Source: Planctomycetota bacterium (GTDB lineage Bacteria > Planctomycetota > DG-23 > SLPQ01). From it: a stretch of DNA of 12,593 nt. This document shows positions 6,227 to 12,456 of this stretch, one piece after another; the first letter of the stretch is position 1, and each line of letters opens with the position of its first letter. The notes beneath the pieces are model-generated. The model had not been told where the DNA came from, did no database searches, and saw only the letters and a list, made by a program, of their open reading frames with translations. The stretch is from positions 1 to 12,593 of the forward strand of contig JAGHCE010000096.1 of NCBI GenBank assembly GCA_021160625.1, given 5' to 3'. The position numbers were made by a program, and so were the translations under genes.

Positions 6227-7582
6227 ATGAAGAGGAGTGTGACGGGGGCGTTTTTTTGTATTGTTTTCCTGGCCGTGGCAGCCGGCGCCGACGCGAGGCT
6301 TGACGCACGCCGCAGCGCGGTTGTGCGCGCCATCGAGCGGGCCGCCCCGGCCGTCGTCAATATCTCCACCGAGAAGGTAACGCGCCGTGGTTTCTTTCCC
6401 GGCCAGGACTTCTTTTTCAGCGACCCCTTTTTCGGTGGCTTTCGGCAGCCGATGGTCACCAAGAGCCTCGGCTCCGGCGGCATCTTCACCAGTGACGGTT
6501 ATGTCTTTACGAACGCCCACGTCGTCAACCAGGCTTCCCGGATTATGGTAACCCTGAAAGACGGCACCAAGTACCCGGCCGAGCTTATAAACGTGGACGT
6601 CTCCGGCGACATCGCCGTCATCAGGGTAAAGGCCGAAAAGCCGCTCCCCACGCTCGTCTTCGGGCGCAGTGACGATCTCCTGGTGGGCGAGAGGGCCATC
6701 GCGGTGGGCAACCCCTTTGGCCTGGAGAACAGCGTTACGACGGGCATCATAAGCGCGGTGAAAAGGGATATCGTCGTCGGCGGGCAGGTGCGTTTTCGGG
6801 ACGTCATTCAGACCGACACGCTCATCAACCCGGGCAATTCAGGAGGGCCGCTCCTCAACATTTTCGGCGAGGTAATCGGTATCAGTTCGGCCGTGAGAGC
6901 CGAGGCCCAGGGGATCGGCTTCGCCATCCCCGTCGACCGTGTGAAGCGGTCGCTGGCGGCGCTTCTGGACTACAGGAAGCTGCGCCGGATAAAGCTTGGG
7001 CTTGACATCGAGCCGGAGTATGTCTCCTCCGGTCCGAGGATGCTGCTCGTTGTGAAAGGCGTTGCCCAGGACGGCCCGGCCGAGCGATCCGGTGTGAAGG
7101 CCGGCGACGTGATCGTCGCCGTTGGCGACAGGCCCGCGTCGCTCCTGGTGGATTTTATGGCCGGCGTTCTCGCATCGGGGCCTGGATATGTAGACCTGAC
7201 GCTTGAACGCGAGCATCGCCGTCTTACGCTGCGCCTTGCGCCCAAAGTGATACCCAAGCCCAATGCCGCCAGGCTCGCGAGGTCGATGCTGGGGCTTTCC
7301 ATCCAGCAGATGGAGAGTTCCCTGGCTCGTGATGTCGGGATAGACATAGACCACGGCATCCTTGTGGCGGGTGTCGAGCCGAATTCCACCGCCTGGGCAA
7401 GCAAAATCAGGGCCGGTCTCGTCATACTGCAGGTAAACGACACGCTTACGCCCACCACCGACGATTTCGCCGCCGCCCTCGAAGCGGCCCAAGGCGCCCG
7501 CAGCCTTCACCTGGTCGTGGCCAGGGCCGAGGGTCGTATGATAATGCAGTATATCGTGGAGGTCGGGATCCGGCGGCAGTAA
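6227..7582 (+). CDS. htrA: HtrA/DegP-family serine protease with two PDZ domains
   Basis: 451 aa, normal for DegP/DegQ. An N-terminal signal peptide (about 1-23, ending AGADA) directs it to the periplasm. The trypsin-like domain (about 30-245) has the full catalytic triad: H98 (TNAHVV), D128 (SGDIAVI) and S205 (NPGNSGGPL). A phenylalanine-rich loop (FFPGQDFFFSDPFFGGF, about 56-72) matches the regulatory LA-loop region of the family. PDZ1 spans about 250-340 (AERSGVKAGDVIVAVGDRP) and PDZ2 about 350-445 (WASKIRAGLVILQVND), somewhat diverged. It degrades or refolds misfolded envelope proteins. The ATG at 6227 has AAGGAG five bases upstream. It follows the radical SAM gene by 52 bp with no terminator visible. 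Its stop codon lies inside a 24-bp sequence that is repeated 137 bp downstream. Confidence 0.95.
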   Translation: MKRSVTGAFFCIVFLAVAAGADARLDARRSAVVRAIERAAPAVVNISTEKVTRRGFFPGQDFFFSDPFFGGFRQPMVTKSLGSGGIFTSDGYVFTNAHVVNQASRIMVTLKDGTKYPAELINVDVSGDIAVIRVKAEKPLPTLVFGRSDDLLVGERAIAVGNPFGLENSVTTGIISAVKRDIVVGGQVRFRDVIQTDTLINPGNSGGPLLNIFGEVIGISSAVRAEAQGIGFAIPVDRVKRSLAALLDYRKLRRIKLGLDIEPEYVSSGPRMLLVVKGVAQDGPAERSGVKAGDVIVAVGDRPASLLVDFMAGVLASGPGYVDLTLEREHRRLTLRLAPKVIPKPNAARLARSMLGLSIQQMESSLARDVGIDIDHGILVAGVEPNSTAWASKIRAGLVILQVNDTLTPTTDDFAAALEAAQGARSLHLVVARAEGRMIMQYIVEVGIRRQ

Positions 7583-7737
7583 AGGGTATTGACACGACAG
7601 TCGTGCAGGGTGGCCTTTAGCCCACGCGGAATAAACGTTCGGCAGACAAGAATGTTCGCCCTGCCTATTGCGGAATAGATGTAGGGTCCCGTCGTATGCC
7701 GCCATAACTGTTCCAGTAAAGGGTATTGACACGACAG
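7577..7737. repeat. 24-bp direct repeats flanking an inserted C-F repeat unit
   Basis: The same 24 bases occur at 7577-7600 and 7714-7737. The first copy contains the htrA TAA stop; the second contains the -35 box of the tRNA promoter. The 113 bp between them (7601-7713) consist mostly of module C (7605-7664) and module F (about 7670-7710). This has the form of an insertion with target duplication: removing 137 bp would join htrA directly to the tRNA promoter. A simple tandem duplication cannot be excluded. Confidence 0.75.
7605..7664 (+). repeat. Module C, 60-bp unit, second full copy
   Basis: Aligns base for base without gaps to 4652-4711, with 52 of 60 positions identical. It is bounded by GCAGGG and CCCTGC where the other copy has GTAGGG and CCCTAC, so the outer pair T-A has become C-G. 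It contains the shared string ACGCGGAATAAACG and a GGCAGACA-AGAA-TGTTCGCC hairpin. Confidence 0.85.
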
Positions 7738-7754
7738 GCCGCCGCCGGTAGATT
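7726..7754 (+). promoter_or_regulatory. Sigma70-type promoter of the tRNA-Gly gene
   Basis: TTGACA (7726-7731, 6/6), 17-bp spacer, TAGATT (7749-7754, 4/6). Predicted start near 7761, just upstream of the mature tRNA 5' end at 7768. The -35 lies in the downstream copy of the 24-bp direct repeat, so an orphan TTGACA also exists at 7589-7594. Confidence 0.7.
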
Positions 7755-7767
7755 ACAGGTACCAGGA

Positions 7768-7842
7768 GCGGGCGTAATTCAATGGTAGAATGCCGGCTTC
7801 CCAAGCCGGTCGTCGTGGGTTCGAATCCCATCGCCCGCTCCA
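7768..7842 (+). tRNA. tRNA-Gly (anticodon CCC)
   Basis: Folds fully by eye: acceptor GCGGGCG (7768-7774) with CGCCCGC (7832-7838), D stem ATTC/GAAT with loop AATGGTA, anticodon stem CCGGC/GCCGG with loop TTCCCAA (anticodon CCC, reads GGG), 5-nt variable loop TCGTC, T stem GTGGG/CCCAT with loop TTCGAAT, discriminator T as is usual for bacterial tRNA-Gly, and an encoded CCA (7840-7842). 75 nt in all. A protein gene starts only 27 bp downstream. Confidence 0.97.
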
Positions 7843-7869
7843 TTTTATTTACTCGTCAAGAGGCCCACG

Positions 7870-8523
7870 ATGTCGGTCTTACGGGGCAAAGCCCGGTTTC
7901 TCTTCGCCGTGGCGCTTGGGGGAGTCTCTATCCTGGCGTTTTCCTGTCGCGGGGTTGGGCCTTCGCTCGGCGTCGAATATGTGTATCCATTAGAGCAGGA
8001 GGTCGCGCTCCTAAATACCGCTGCATATCCGGAAGGCTCTTACCGCGTTGCCCCTGGCGACACGCTTCGCAGGGTCGCCGTCAGGCTCAACGTGGACATT
8101 GAAATGCTCGCCGCCGCCAACGGCCTTTCTCCCGGCTCGAAGCTGACGGCCGGGGACGTCCTTGTCGTACCACGGGTGGCGCCGCGCGGCGACAATCCCA
8201 TTCCACCCGGCGCCGGGCCCGCGGCCGCAGGCAAACCGGCAGGCCCGCATCCCACACCCGAAGTCGGCCTTGCAGAAAGAGAAAAGCCGCTCGTCGGCGC
8301 TGACGGTATCCTGCGTGCAATCGCCGCCGGTACGGTGACGGCCGTTTTTCGGGGATACACGAGCCTCGGGGATGTTGTTATAATAGAGAGCGCTGAAAAG
8401 AGGATTGTCTATTCCGGCAGCTTCGAGCCGGTCACGGCAAAGGGGTGCACGGTCAACGCCGTCGACATAATCGCCGTCAGGGCGAAGCCAGAAAGCGTCA
8501 AGGCAAGGATTTTCACCAAGTAG
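7870..8523 (+). CDS. LysM-domain envelope protein with LytM-like C-terminus
   Basis: 217 aa. A hydrophobic N-terminal segment (about 9-25) ends AFSC with C26; this is a possible lipoprotein signal, though F at -2 is unusual, so a plain signal peptide or anchor is also possible. LysM domain at about 57-101 (SYRVAPGDTLRRVAVRLNV... then GDVLVVP), which binds peptidoglycan. Then a Pro/Ala/Gly-rich linker (about 102-140) and a C-terminal segment (about 143-210; AIAAGTVTAVFRGYTSLGDVVIIE) that resembles the beta-fold of M23/LytM (NlpD/EnvC-like) domains but lacks the zinc-binding histidines. The best reading is a non-catalytic cell-wall-binding or amidase-regulating factor. AAGAGG six bases before ATG 7870. 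No promoter is seen in the 27 bp after the tRNA, suggesting co-transcription. Confidence 0.82.
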   Translation: MSVLRGKARFLFAVALGGVSILAFSCRGVGPSLGVEYVYPLEQEVALLNTAAYPEGSYRVAPGDTLRRVAVRLNVDIEMLAAANGLSPGSKLTAGDVLVVPRVAPRGDNPIPPGAGPAAAGKPAGPHPTPEVGLAEREKPLVGADGILRAIAAGTVTAVFRGYTSLGDVVIIESAEKRIVYSGSFEPVTAKGCTVNAVDIIAVRAKPESVKARIFTK

Positions 8524-8540
8524 AAGCCCGGCGCGTAGGT

Positions 8541-8636
8541 GGAGGGCTTCGCCCCCTCTTTGCTACGGGGGGCCACGGACGTTGTCCGTGGCAATCAATT
8601 GACCTTCCGCGGGTGCAAGTGAACCAGCGCCCCTAC
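8541..8636 (-). repeat. Module A-B composite repeat downstream of the LysM gene
   Basis: Minus-oriented A-B unit: CTAC (GTAG on the minus strand) at 8633-8636, then the TGGTTCACT-containing module A, then module B with hairpin 8572-8592 (GCC-ACGGAC, loop GTT, GTCCGT-GGC, 9 bp), ending GGAGGG at 8541. On the plus strand the first hairpin (GGGC-TTC-GCCC) is followed by CTCTTT and stands 18 bp after the LysM stop, so it may also serve as a terminator. Confidence 0.82.
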
Positions 8637-8649
8637 GCGTGATATATGT

Positions 8650-8720
8650 GCCACGGCGGGTACGCCACACCACCGGCGCATAAATTTTATCCGCCTCTGG
8701 AGGTCTTGCCCCGCCGTGCG
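8650..8720 (-). repeat. Module E repeat, second copy
   Basis: Outer stem CACGGCGGG (8652-8660) and CCCGCCGTG (8710-8718) is identical to that of 4744-4797, and the flank toward module A (TGGCACATAT on the minus strand) is shared. The interior is quite different in the two copies. As at 4743-4905 the order is E-A-B. 8721-8878 holds nothing I can recognise. Confidence 0.7.
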
Positions 8721-8878
8721 GTATTCCGAGTGCTGCATCTTGCGACTTTGGTAGACACGCGGATATGGCCCTCTCAGGTTTCAACCAGCGAAATCCGGGA
8801 CAATGCTTCGGGAAAGAAACAGAAGTGCGAATGCTTTCCGGGCCGTGCGAGGTGCCGCAGCCCGCTTGAACGCGTGTC

Positions 8879-9256
8879 CTACGGGAGCTTGAACTCGACT
8901 GTCTCGCCGCCCTGGAGGCAGTAGCTGTCATCGGCGCGCTCGCCGTTTACGAACGGCGCCAGCGGCGTTCCGCCGGATGTGAAAAAACCGAGCCGGAAGT
9001 TTTCCTTTGCCTCGGCGAGCGTGGTGCCCTGCGGAATCTCGATCGTTTTATCCATCGGGCAGGTCCTGTGGGTGCAGATGAAGCGCACTCCGGCGCCGCC
9101 CAGAATGAACTTGCGGACGTACTCGGTGTCCAGGTTCTTCCACATCGGGGCGAGAACCTGCTCCACAAGCGACATATCGGCCCGCTGTAAAAGGTCGACC
9201 AGAAGCGAACGCTTGTCCACCTTGCCCGCGAGCCTGACTATATCAACCGGCTTCAT
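8879..9256 (-). CDS. Conserved-looking hypothetical protein, possible beta-grasp C-terminus
   Basis: 125 aa, not recognised. The N-terminal half is helical and amphipathic (MKPVDIVRLAGKVDKRSLLV...), followed by GGAGVRFICTHRTCPMDKTIEIPQG with two cysteines (C61, C66). The C-terminal part, with a PFVNGERADDSYCLQ strand-turn pattern and final GGETVEFKLP, resembles the edge of ubiquitin-like/ThiS-MoaD beta-grasp folds, but lacks a terminal Gly-Gly. Base composition and codon use resemble the neighbours. ATG 9256 is chosen; an in-frame TTG at 9358 would lie upstream of the putative transcript start. The Shine-Dalgarno is poor (GAGGGG, ten or more bases upstream). It lies downstream of cls on the same strand, 253 bp away, with its own weak promoter. 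Confidence 0.6.
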   Translation of the reverse strand: MKPVDIVRLAGKVDKRSLLVDLLQRADMSLVEQVLAPMWKNLDTEYVRKFILGGAGVRFICTHRTCPMDKTIEIPQGTTLAEAKENFRLGFFTSGGTPLAPFVNGERADDSYCLQGGETVEFKLP

Positions 9257-9333
9257 TATGCAAAAGCCCCTCGCAATTTCCGCACAAGCAGCGCTGCCAC
9301 CCTCCGGGAACACCGCGCTCGACGGCACACCTA

Positions 9334-9362
9334 AATATACATCAAAATCCCCCTGCAAACAA
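9334..9362 (-). promoter_or_regulatory. Possible promoter for the 125-aa hypothetical gene
   Basis: Minus strand: -10 TATATT (9339-9334, 5/6), 17-bp spacer, -35 TTGTTT (9362-9357, 3/6). Predicted start about 70 nt before ATG 9256. The rest of the 253-bp gap to cls shows no repeat module. Confidence 0.4.
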
Positions 9363-9486
9363 ATCGCCCGCCGTCATTTTTCCTCAGACAGGGCTAACTC
9401 CACGTCCGCCGCCGGGCCCCTCTGCCCTAAAAATGCCCAAAACCCTGTGCCAAGTGCCCATAAGCACCGGTATTTCGTGGCCCAAA

Positions 9487-9498
9487 CGGTTGTAACCG
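9487..9498 (-). terminator. Weak terminator-like hairpin after cls
   Basis: On the minus strand CGGTT-AC-AACCG followed by TTT, 12 bp after the cls stop. The stem is only 5 bp with a 2-nt loop, so this is a tentative call. Confidence 0.3.
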
Positions 9499-9509
9499 GG
9501 CACCACGGC

Positions 9510-10919
9510 CTATAGGATGGGTGCAATCACCCTCACGAGGTTCTCGGAGGTTTCACGTATAAAGGAGGCCGATTCAACCCCGGTTATGCAATCGGGCAGA
9601 AGGGTTTCAATCCACGCCTTGACGGCGCGGATTTCCGGCCCACTATAGATAAACGTGGCCACCTCGTAGTTGAGAAAGAAACTACGCATATCCATATTGG
9701 CGGAGCCCACTATTGCCAGAGAATCATCGGCCAGAACGATCTTGGCATGTAGCATTGTGGGAGTGTAAAGATGAATGGTGGCTCCAGATTCTTGAAGAGA
9801 TCTCAGGTAAGGAGCGCAGGCCATATTGGTCAACAAGTGGTTGCCTTTTTTCGGAACGATGATGCGCACGTCGATCCCTCGCAGCACTCCGAGTGCAAGG
9901 GCCTTGTCCAGCGCCGGATCTGGAATGAAATATGGTGTGACGATCCAGAAGCGATGTTTCGCAGCGAATGCAGCCGTCACAATGGCATCGTAGAGTGGGT
10001 CGCCGTTGACGTCGGGCCCTGAAGGAATGACTTGCAGCACGGCGTTTTTCGAGTGTGACCTGTCGTTGTCACTTGTTTTGGGCAGGCGATGCGGCGCCTG
10101 GCGAGGCGGCAGGCTTTCTTTGGCCGCAAACTCCCAATCCGACAGGAATACGTTCTCGTAGTACTCGGCGGCGGGGCCGCTGATTGTAAAGGCCAGATCT
10201 CGCCAACGCCCCGGCATTGGCGTTGGGCCGATGTACTCAGCCGCGATATTGGCACCTCCCGCCATCACTGTGCCGCCGTCGGTGACAATGATCTTGCGGT
10301 GGTTGCGAAGGTTCGTCTGGCCCCGGAAGGGCAGGTGCAGTATTGGCATAAAATAGGCATAGCGCCCTCCGGCGGACTTCAGCGGCTCCAGGAAGCGCCT
10401 GCCCGTATGAAGCGATCCAATATCGTCCAAAAGCAACCTTACTTCGATGCCCTCGGCCGCCCGGCGCGCTAAGCGCTCAACGATGTCGTGGCCGACCTCG
10501 TCCGGCGAAAGGATAAACACCGCGATATGAATGCTCTCCCGGGCGTTTTCGATCAGCTCCACCAACCGTGCATATGCCTCTTCCCCTGTTTGGCAAAGCG
10601 TCAGCCGGTTGCGGGAGGTGGCCCCCGGCATTCCGTAGGCGCATAGCAGCCGGTCCGTGACCATTGCCTCGGCTGCCGGCAGGGCATCGGCGTCGTGAAG
10701 CGAGAGGGAATGCTTTCTTGCGGCGGCGCGCCTCATTTTGCGCGGAGCCAGTATGAGATACAAGGGGACTCCAATATACGGCGCAAACACTACAAGCACA
10801 AGCCATGCAAGGCTGTGAGAGGGTGAACCCTTCTGGTGGATTATGTGTGTAATCACCAGGATGGTCACGACAATGCCGGCCATCAAAACACAGTGGGCCA
10901 AAATCCATTGCAGTACCAT
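9510..10919 (-). CDS. cls: Cardiolipin synthase (phospholipase D family)
   Basis: 469 aa, close to the usual ~480. Two N-terminal membrane segments (about 4-27 and 37-58) anchor it in the inner membrane, followed by a basic patch (RKMRRAAARKH). Two complete HKD motifs: H207-R-K-IIVT-D214 within NLRNHRKIIVTDGG, and H391-A-K-IVLA-D398 within MLHAKIVLADD, each followed by the GGxN/GSAN signature. It makes cardiolipin from phosphatidylglycerol by phosphatidyl transfer. ATG 10919 is preceded by AAGGAG ten bases upstream. It is divergent from icd, with its own promoter at 10977-11005. The region around it carries none of the repeat modules. Confidence 0.94.
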   Translation of the reverse strand: MVLQWILAHCVLMAGIVVTILVITHIIHQKGSPSHSLAWLVLVVFAPYIGVPLYLILAPRKMRRAAARKHSLSLHDADALPAAEAMVTDRLLCAYGMPGATSRNRLTLCQTGEEAYARLVELIENARESIHIAVFILSPDEVGHDIVERLARRAAEGIEVRLLLDDIGSLHTGRRFLEPLKSAGGRYAYFMPILHLPFRGQTNLRNHRKIIVTDGGTVMAGGANIAAEYIGPTPMPGRWRDLAFTISGPAAEYYENVFLSDWEFAAKESLPPRQAPHRLPKTSDNDRSHSKNAVLQVIPSGPDVNGDPLYDAIVTAAFAAKHRFWIVTPYFIPDPALDKALALGVLRGIDVRIIVPKKGNHLLTNMACAPYLRSLQESGATIHLYTPTMLHAKIVLADDSLAIVGSANMDMRSFFLNYEVATFIYSGPEIRAVKAWIETLLPDCITGVESASFIRETSENLVRVIAPIL

Positions 10920-10976
10920 TCCTGGCAGACTCCTTGGAAGTCAGTACCCTCCAGCGGGCTTCAACCGGCCGGCGAC

Positions 10977-11005
10977 ATCTTACGTTGCCTCCAGGCATAT
11001 ATCAA
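10977..11005 (-). promoter_or_regulatory. Promoter for cls
   Basis: Minus strand: -35 TTGATA (11005-11000, 5/6), 17-bp spacer, -10 TAAGAT (10982-10977, 4/6). Predicted start near 10970, about 50 nt before the cls ATG. Confidence 0.6.
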
Positions 11006-11124
11006 CCACGAGCTCGTTAAGCGGCGTGGCCCAGACTGCAAGTGCCCCTCGACTATGGGCCTTTTACAGCCGTTGTCAACGCTTCGCAAACCTTGCAGCG
11101 TTGGTCCGCTTGGGTCGTTTCTGC

Positions 11125-11153
11125 TTGACTCGCAGCCGTGGAGATCGTATCCT
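11125..11153 (+). promoter_or_regulatory. Promoter for icd
   Basis: TTGACT (11125-11130, 5/6), 17-bp spacer, TATCCT (11148-11153, 4/6). Predicted start near 11160, a leader of about 54 nt. The 119 bp between this and the divergent cls promoter contain no module and no obvious operator. Confidence 0.6.
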
Positions 11154-11213
11154 CAAATGCCCGATATGGTTTGTCCGTTGCGGTTGATTCCACCTTCTGC
11201 GAGAGGGGCACAA

Positions 11214-12290
11214 ATGCACACTGTTACACTCATTCCAGGTGACGGCACCGGGCCTGAAATCGCCGAGGCCACCAGGCGCTGTATCGAGGCCACCGGCGTC
11301 GATATCGAGTGGGACGTCCAGGCGGCGGGCATAGACGTGATGGAGGCTGAGGGCACGCCGCTGCCCGACCGCGTCCTCGAATCCGTCCGGAAAAACGGCG
11401 TCGCTATCAAGGGGCCCATCACCACGCCGGTGGGGTCGGGCTTCCGCAGCGTCAACGTCTATATGCGAAAAACGCTCGACCTGTACAGCTGCCTGCGCCC
11501 CTGCAAGTCTTACGCGGGCGTTCGCAGCCGCTACGAGGATATCGATCTCGTCATCGTGCGGGAAAATACCGAGGACCTGTATGCAGGCATCGAGTTCGAA
11601 GCCGGCAAAGATGACACGCAAGAACTGATAGATTTCATTGCGGCGCGCGGCAAAGGGGAAATAGACCGCGGCAGTGCGATCTCCATAAAGCCGATAAGCG
11701 CCGAGGCCTCGCGTCGGATTGTGCGGTACGCCTTCGAGTACGCGCGCGCCAACTCCCGCCGCAAGGTCACCGCCGTCCACAAGGCCAACATTATGAAAAT
11801 GACCGACGGGCTTTACCTTGAGACGGCCCGCGAGGTCGCCAGGGAATATCCCGACGTCAAGTTCGAGGACCGTATCGTCGACAATATGTGTATGCAGCTC
11901 GTACAGAAACCGGAGCTCTACGACATATTGGTTCTTCCCAACCTCTACGGCGACATCCTGAGCGACCTGTGCGCGGGGCTGGTCGGTGGGCTGGGTGTGG
12001 CTCCCGGCGCCAACATCGGCGACGAGGCGGCACTCTTCGAGGCCACGCACGGATCAGCGCCCAAGTACAAGGGCCAGAACAAGGTCAACCCCTGCGCTCT
12101 GATCCTTTCGGGCGTGATGATGCTCAAGCACATCGGTGAAGAGGCTGCGGCCGTCAGGCTCGAAACCGCCGTCGCCCAGGTCATCCGCGAGGGCAAGGAC
12201 GTCACCTACGACCTGAAGCCCTATCGCGACGATCCCACGGCGGTGGGCACGAGTGAGATGGCCGGCGCTATCATAAAGGCAATGGGATAA
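11214..12290 (+). CDS. icd: Isocitrate dehydrogenase (isocitrate/isopropylmalate dehydrogenase family)
   Basis: 358 aa, the short form of the family. N-terminal IPGDGTGPEI; substrate loop VGSGFRSVNVYMRKTLDLY (S79, N81, R85) and RPCKS (R95) point to isocitrate rather than isopropylmalate; RENTEDLYAG (R116, Y123), K190, and the signature NLYGDILSDLCAGLVGGLG with D247 and D251 bind the metal-isocitrate complex. It decarboxylates isocitrate to 2-oxoglutarate in the TCA cycle. The cofactor loop reads THGSAPKYKGQNKVNP: K284, Y285 and V291 match the NADP-selecting residues of E. coli Icd (K344, Y345, V351), and Y332 matches Y391, but R395 is replaced by proline. NADP use is therefore inferred, not certain. 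ATG 11214 has GAGAGGGG five bases upstream; a longer in-frame reading would translate the cls promoter region. Confidence 0.93.
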   Translation: MHTVTLIPGDGTGPEIAEATRRCIEATGVDIEWDVQAAGIDVMEAEGTPLPDRVLESVRKNGVAIKGPITTPVGSGFRSVNVYMRKTLDLYSCLRPCKSYAGVRSRYEDIDLVIVRENTEDLYAGIEFEAGKDDTQELIDFIAARGKGEIDRGSAISIKPISAEASRRIVRYAFEYARANSRRKVTAVHKANIMKMTDGLYLETAREVAREYPDVKFEDRIVDNMCMQLVQKPELYDILVLPNLYGDILSDLCAGLVGGLGVAPGANIGDEAALFEATHGSAPKYKGQNKVNPCALILSGVMMLKHIGEEAAAVRLETAVAQVIREGKDVTYDLKPYRDDPTAVGTSEMAGAIIKAMG

Positions 12291-12316
12291 TCCATAAAGG
12301 CAATGTGCCACTGGTG

Positions 12317-12445
12317 GGAGGGCTTCGCCCCCTCTTTGCTACGGGGGCCGCAGACGATGTCTGCGGCAATCAACTGACCATCTGCGGGCGAGGCATGCCT
12401 CGCCCCTACGGAGGCAATGTGGCACTGGCGGCTTGTCCACCAGTG
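12317..12445 (-). repeat. Composite repeat array D-A-B between icd and lpxK
   Basis: Minus orientation. D at 12445-12423 (CACTGGCGG/CCACCAGTG around CTTGT on the plus strand). A at 12409-12386 with a perfect 20-bp palindrome (12386-12405). B to GGAGGG at 12317, with hairpin 12347-12367 (GCC-GCAGAC, loop GAT, GTCTGC-GGC, 9 bp). A remnant of D (GTGCCACTGGTGG) at 12305-12317 adjoins the B end. The array starts 27 bp after the icd stop and ends 12 bp before the next start codon. Confidence 0.85.
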
Positions 12446-12456
12446 GAGGAGTCGGG

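Noticed and set aside
11070..11100. AACGCT ... AGCGTT inverted repeat upstream of icd as an operator
   Set aside because: Only six bases per arm at 11077-11102 with a long spacer; likely chance in a GC-rich gap and not repeated nearby.
10836..11213. N-terminal extension of isocitrate dehydrogenase (484-aa reading)
   Set aside because: It overlaps the cls start and both divergent promoters, and the family N-terminus (IPGDGTGPE) begins right after ATG 11214, which has its own Shine-Dalgarno.
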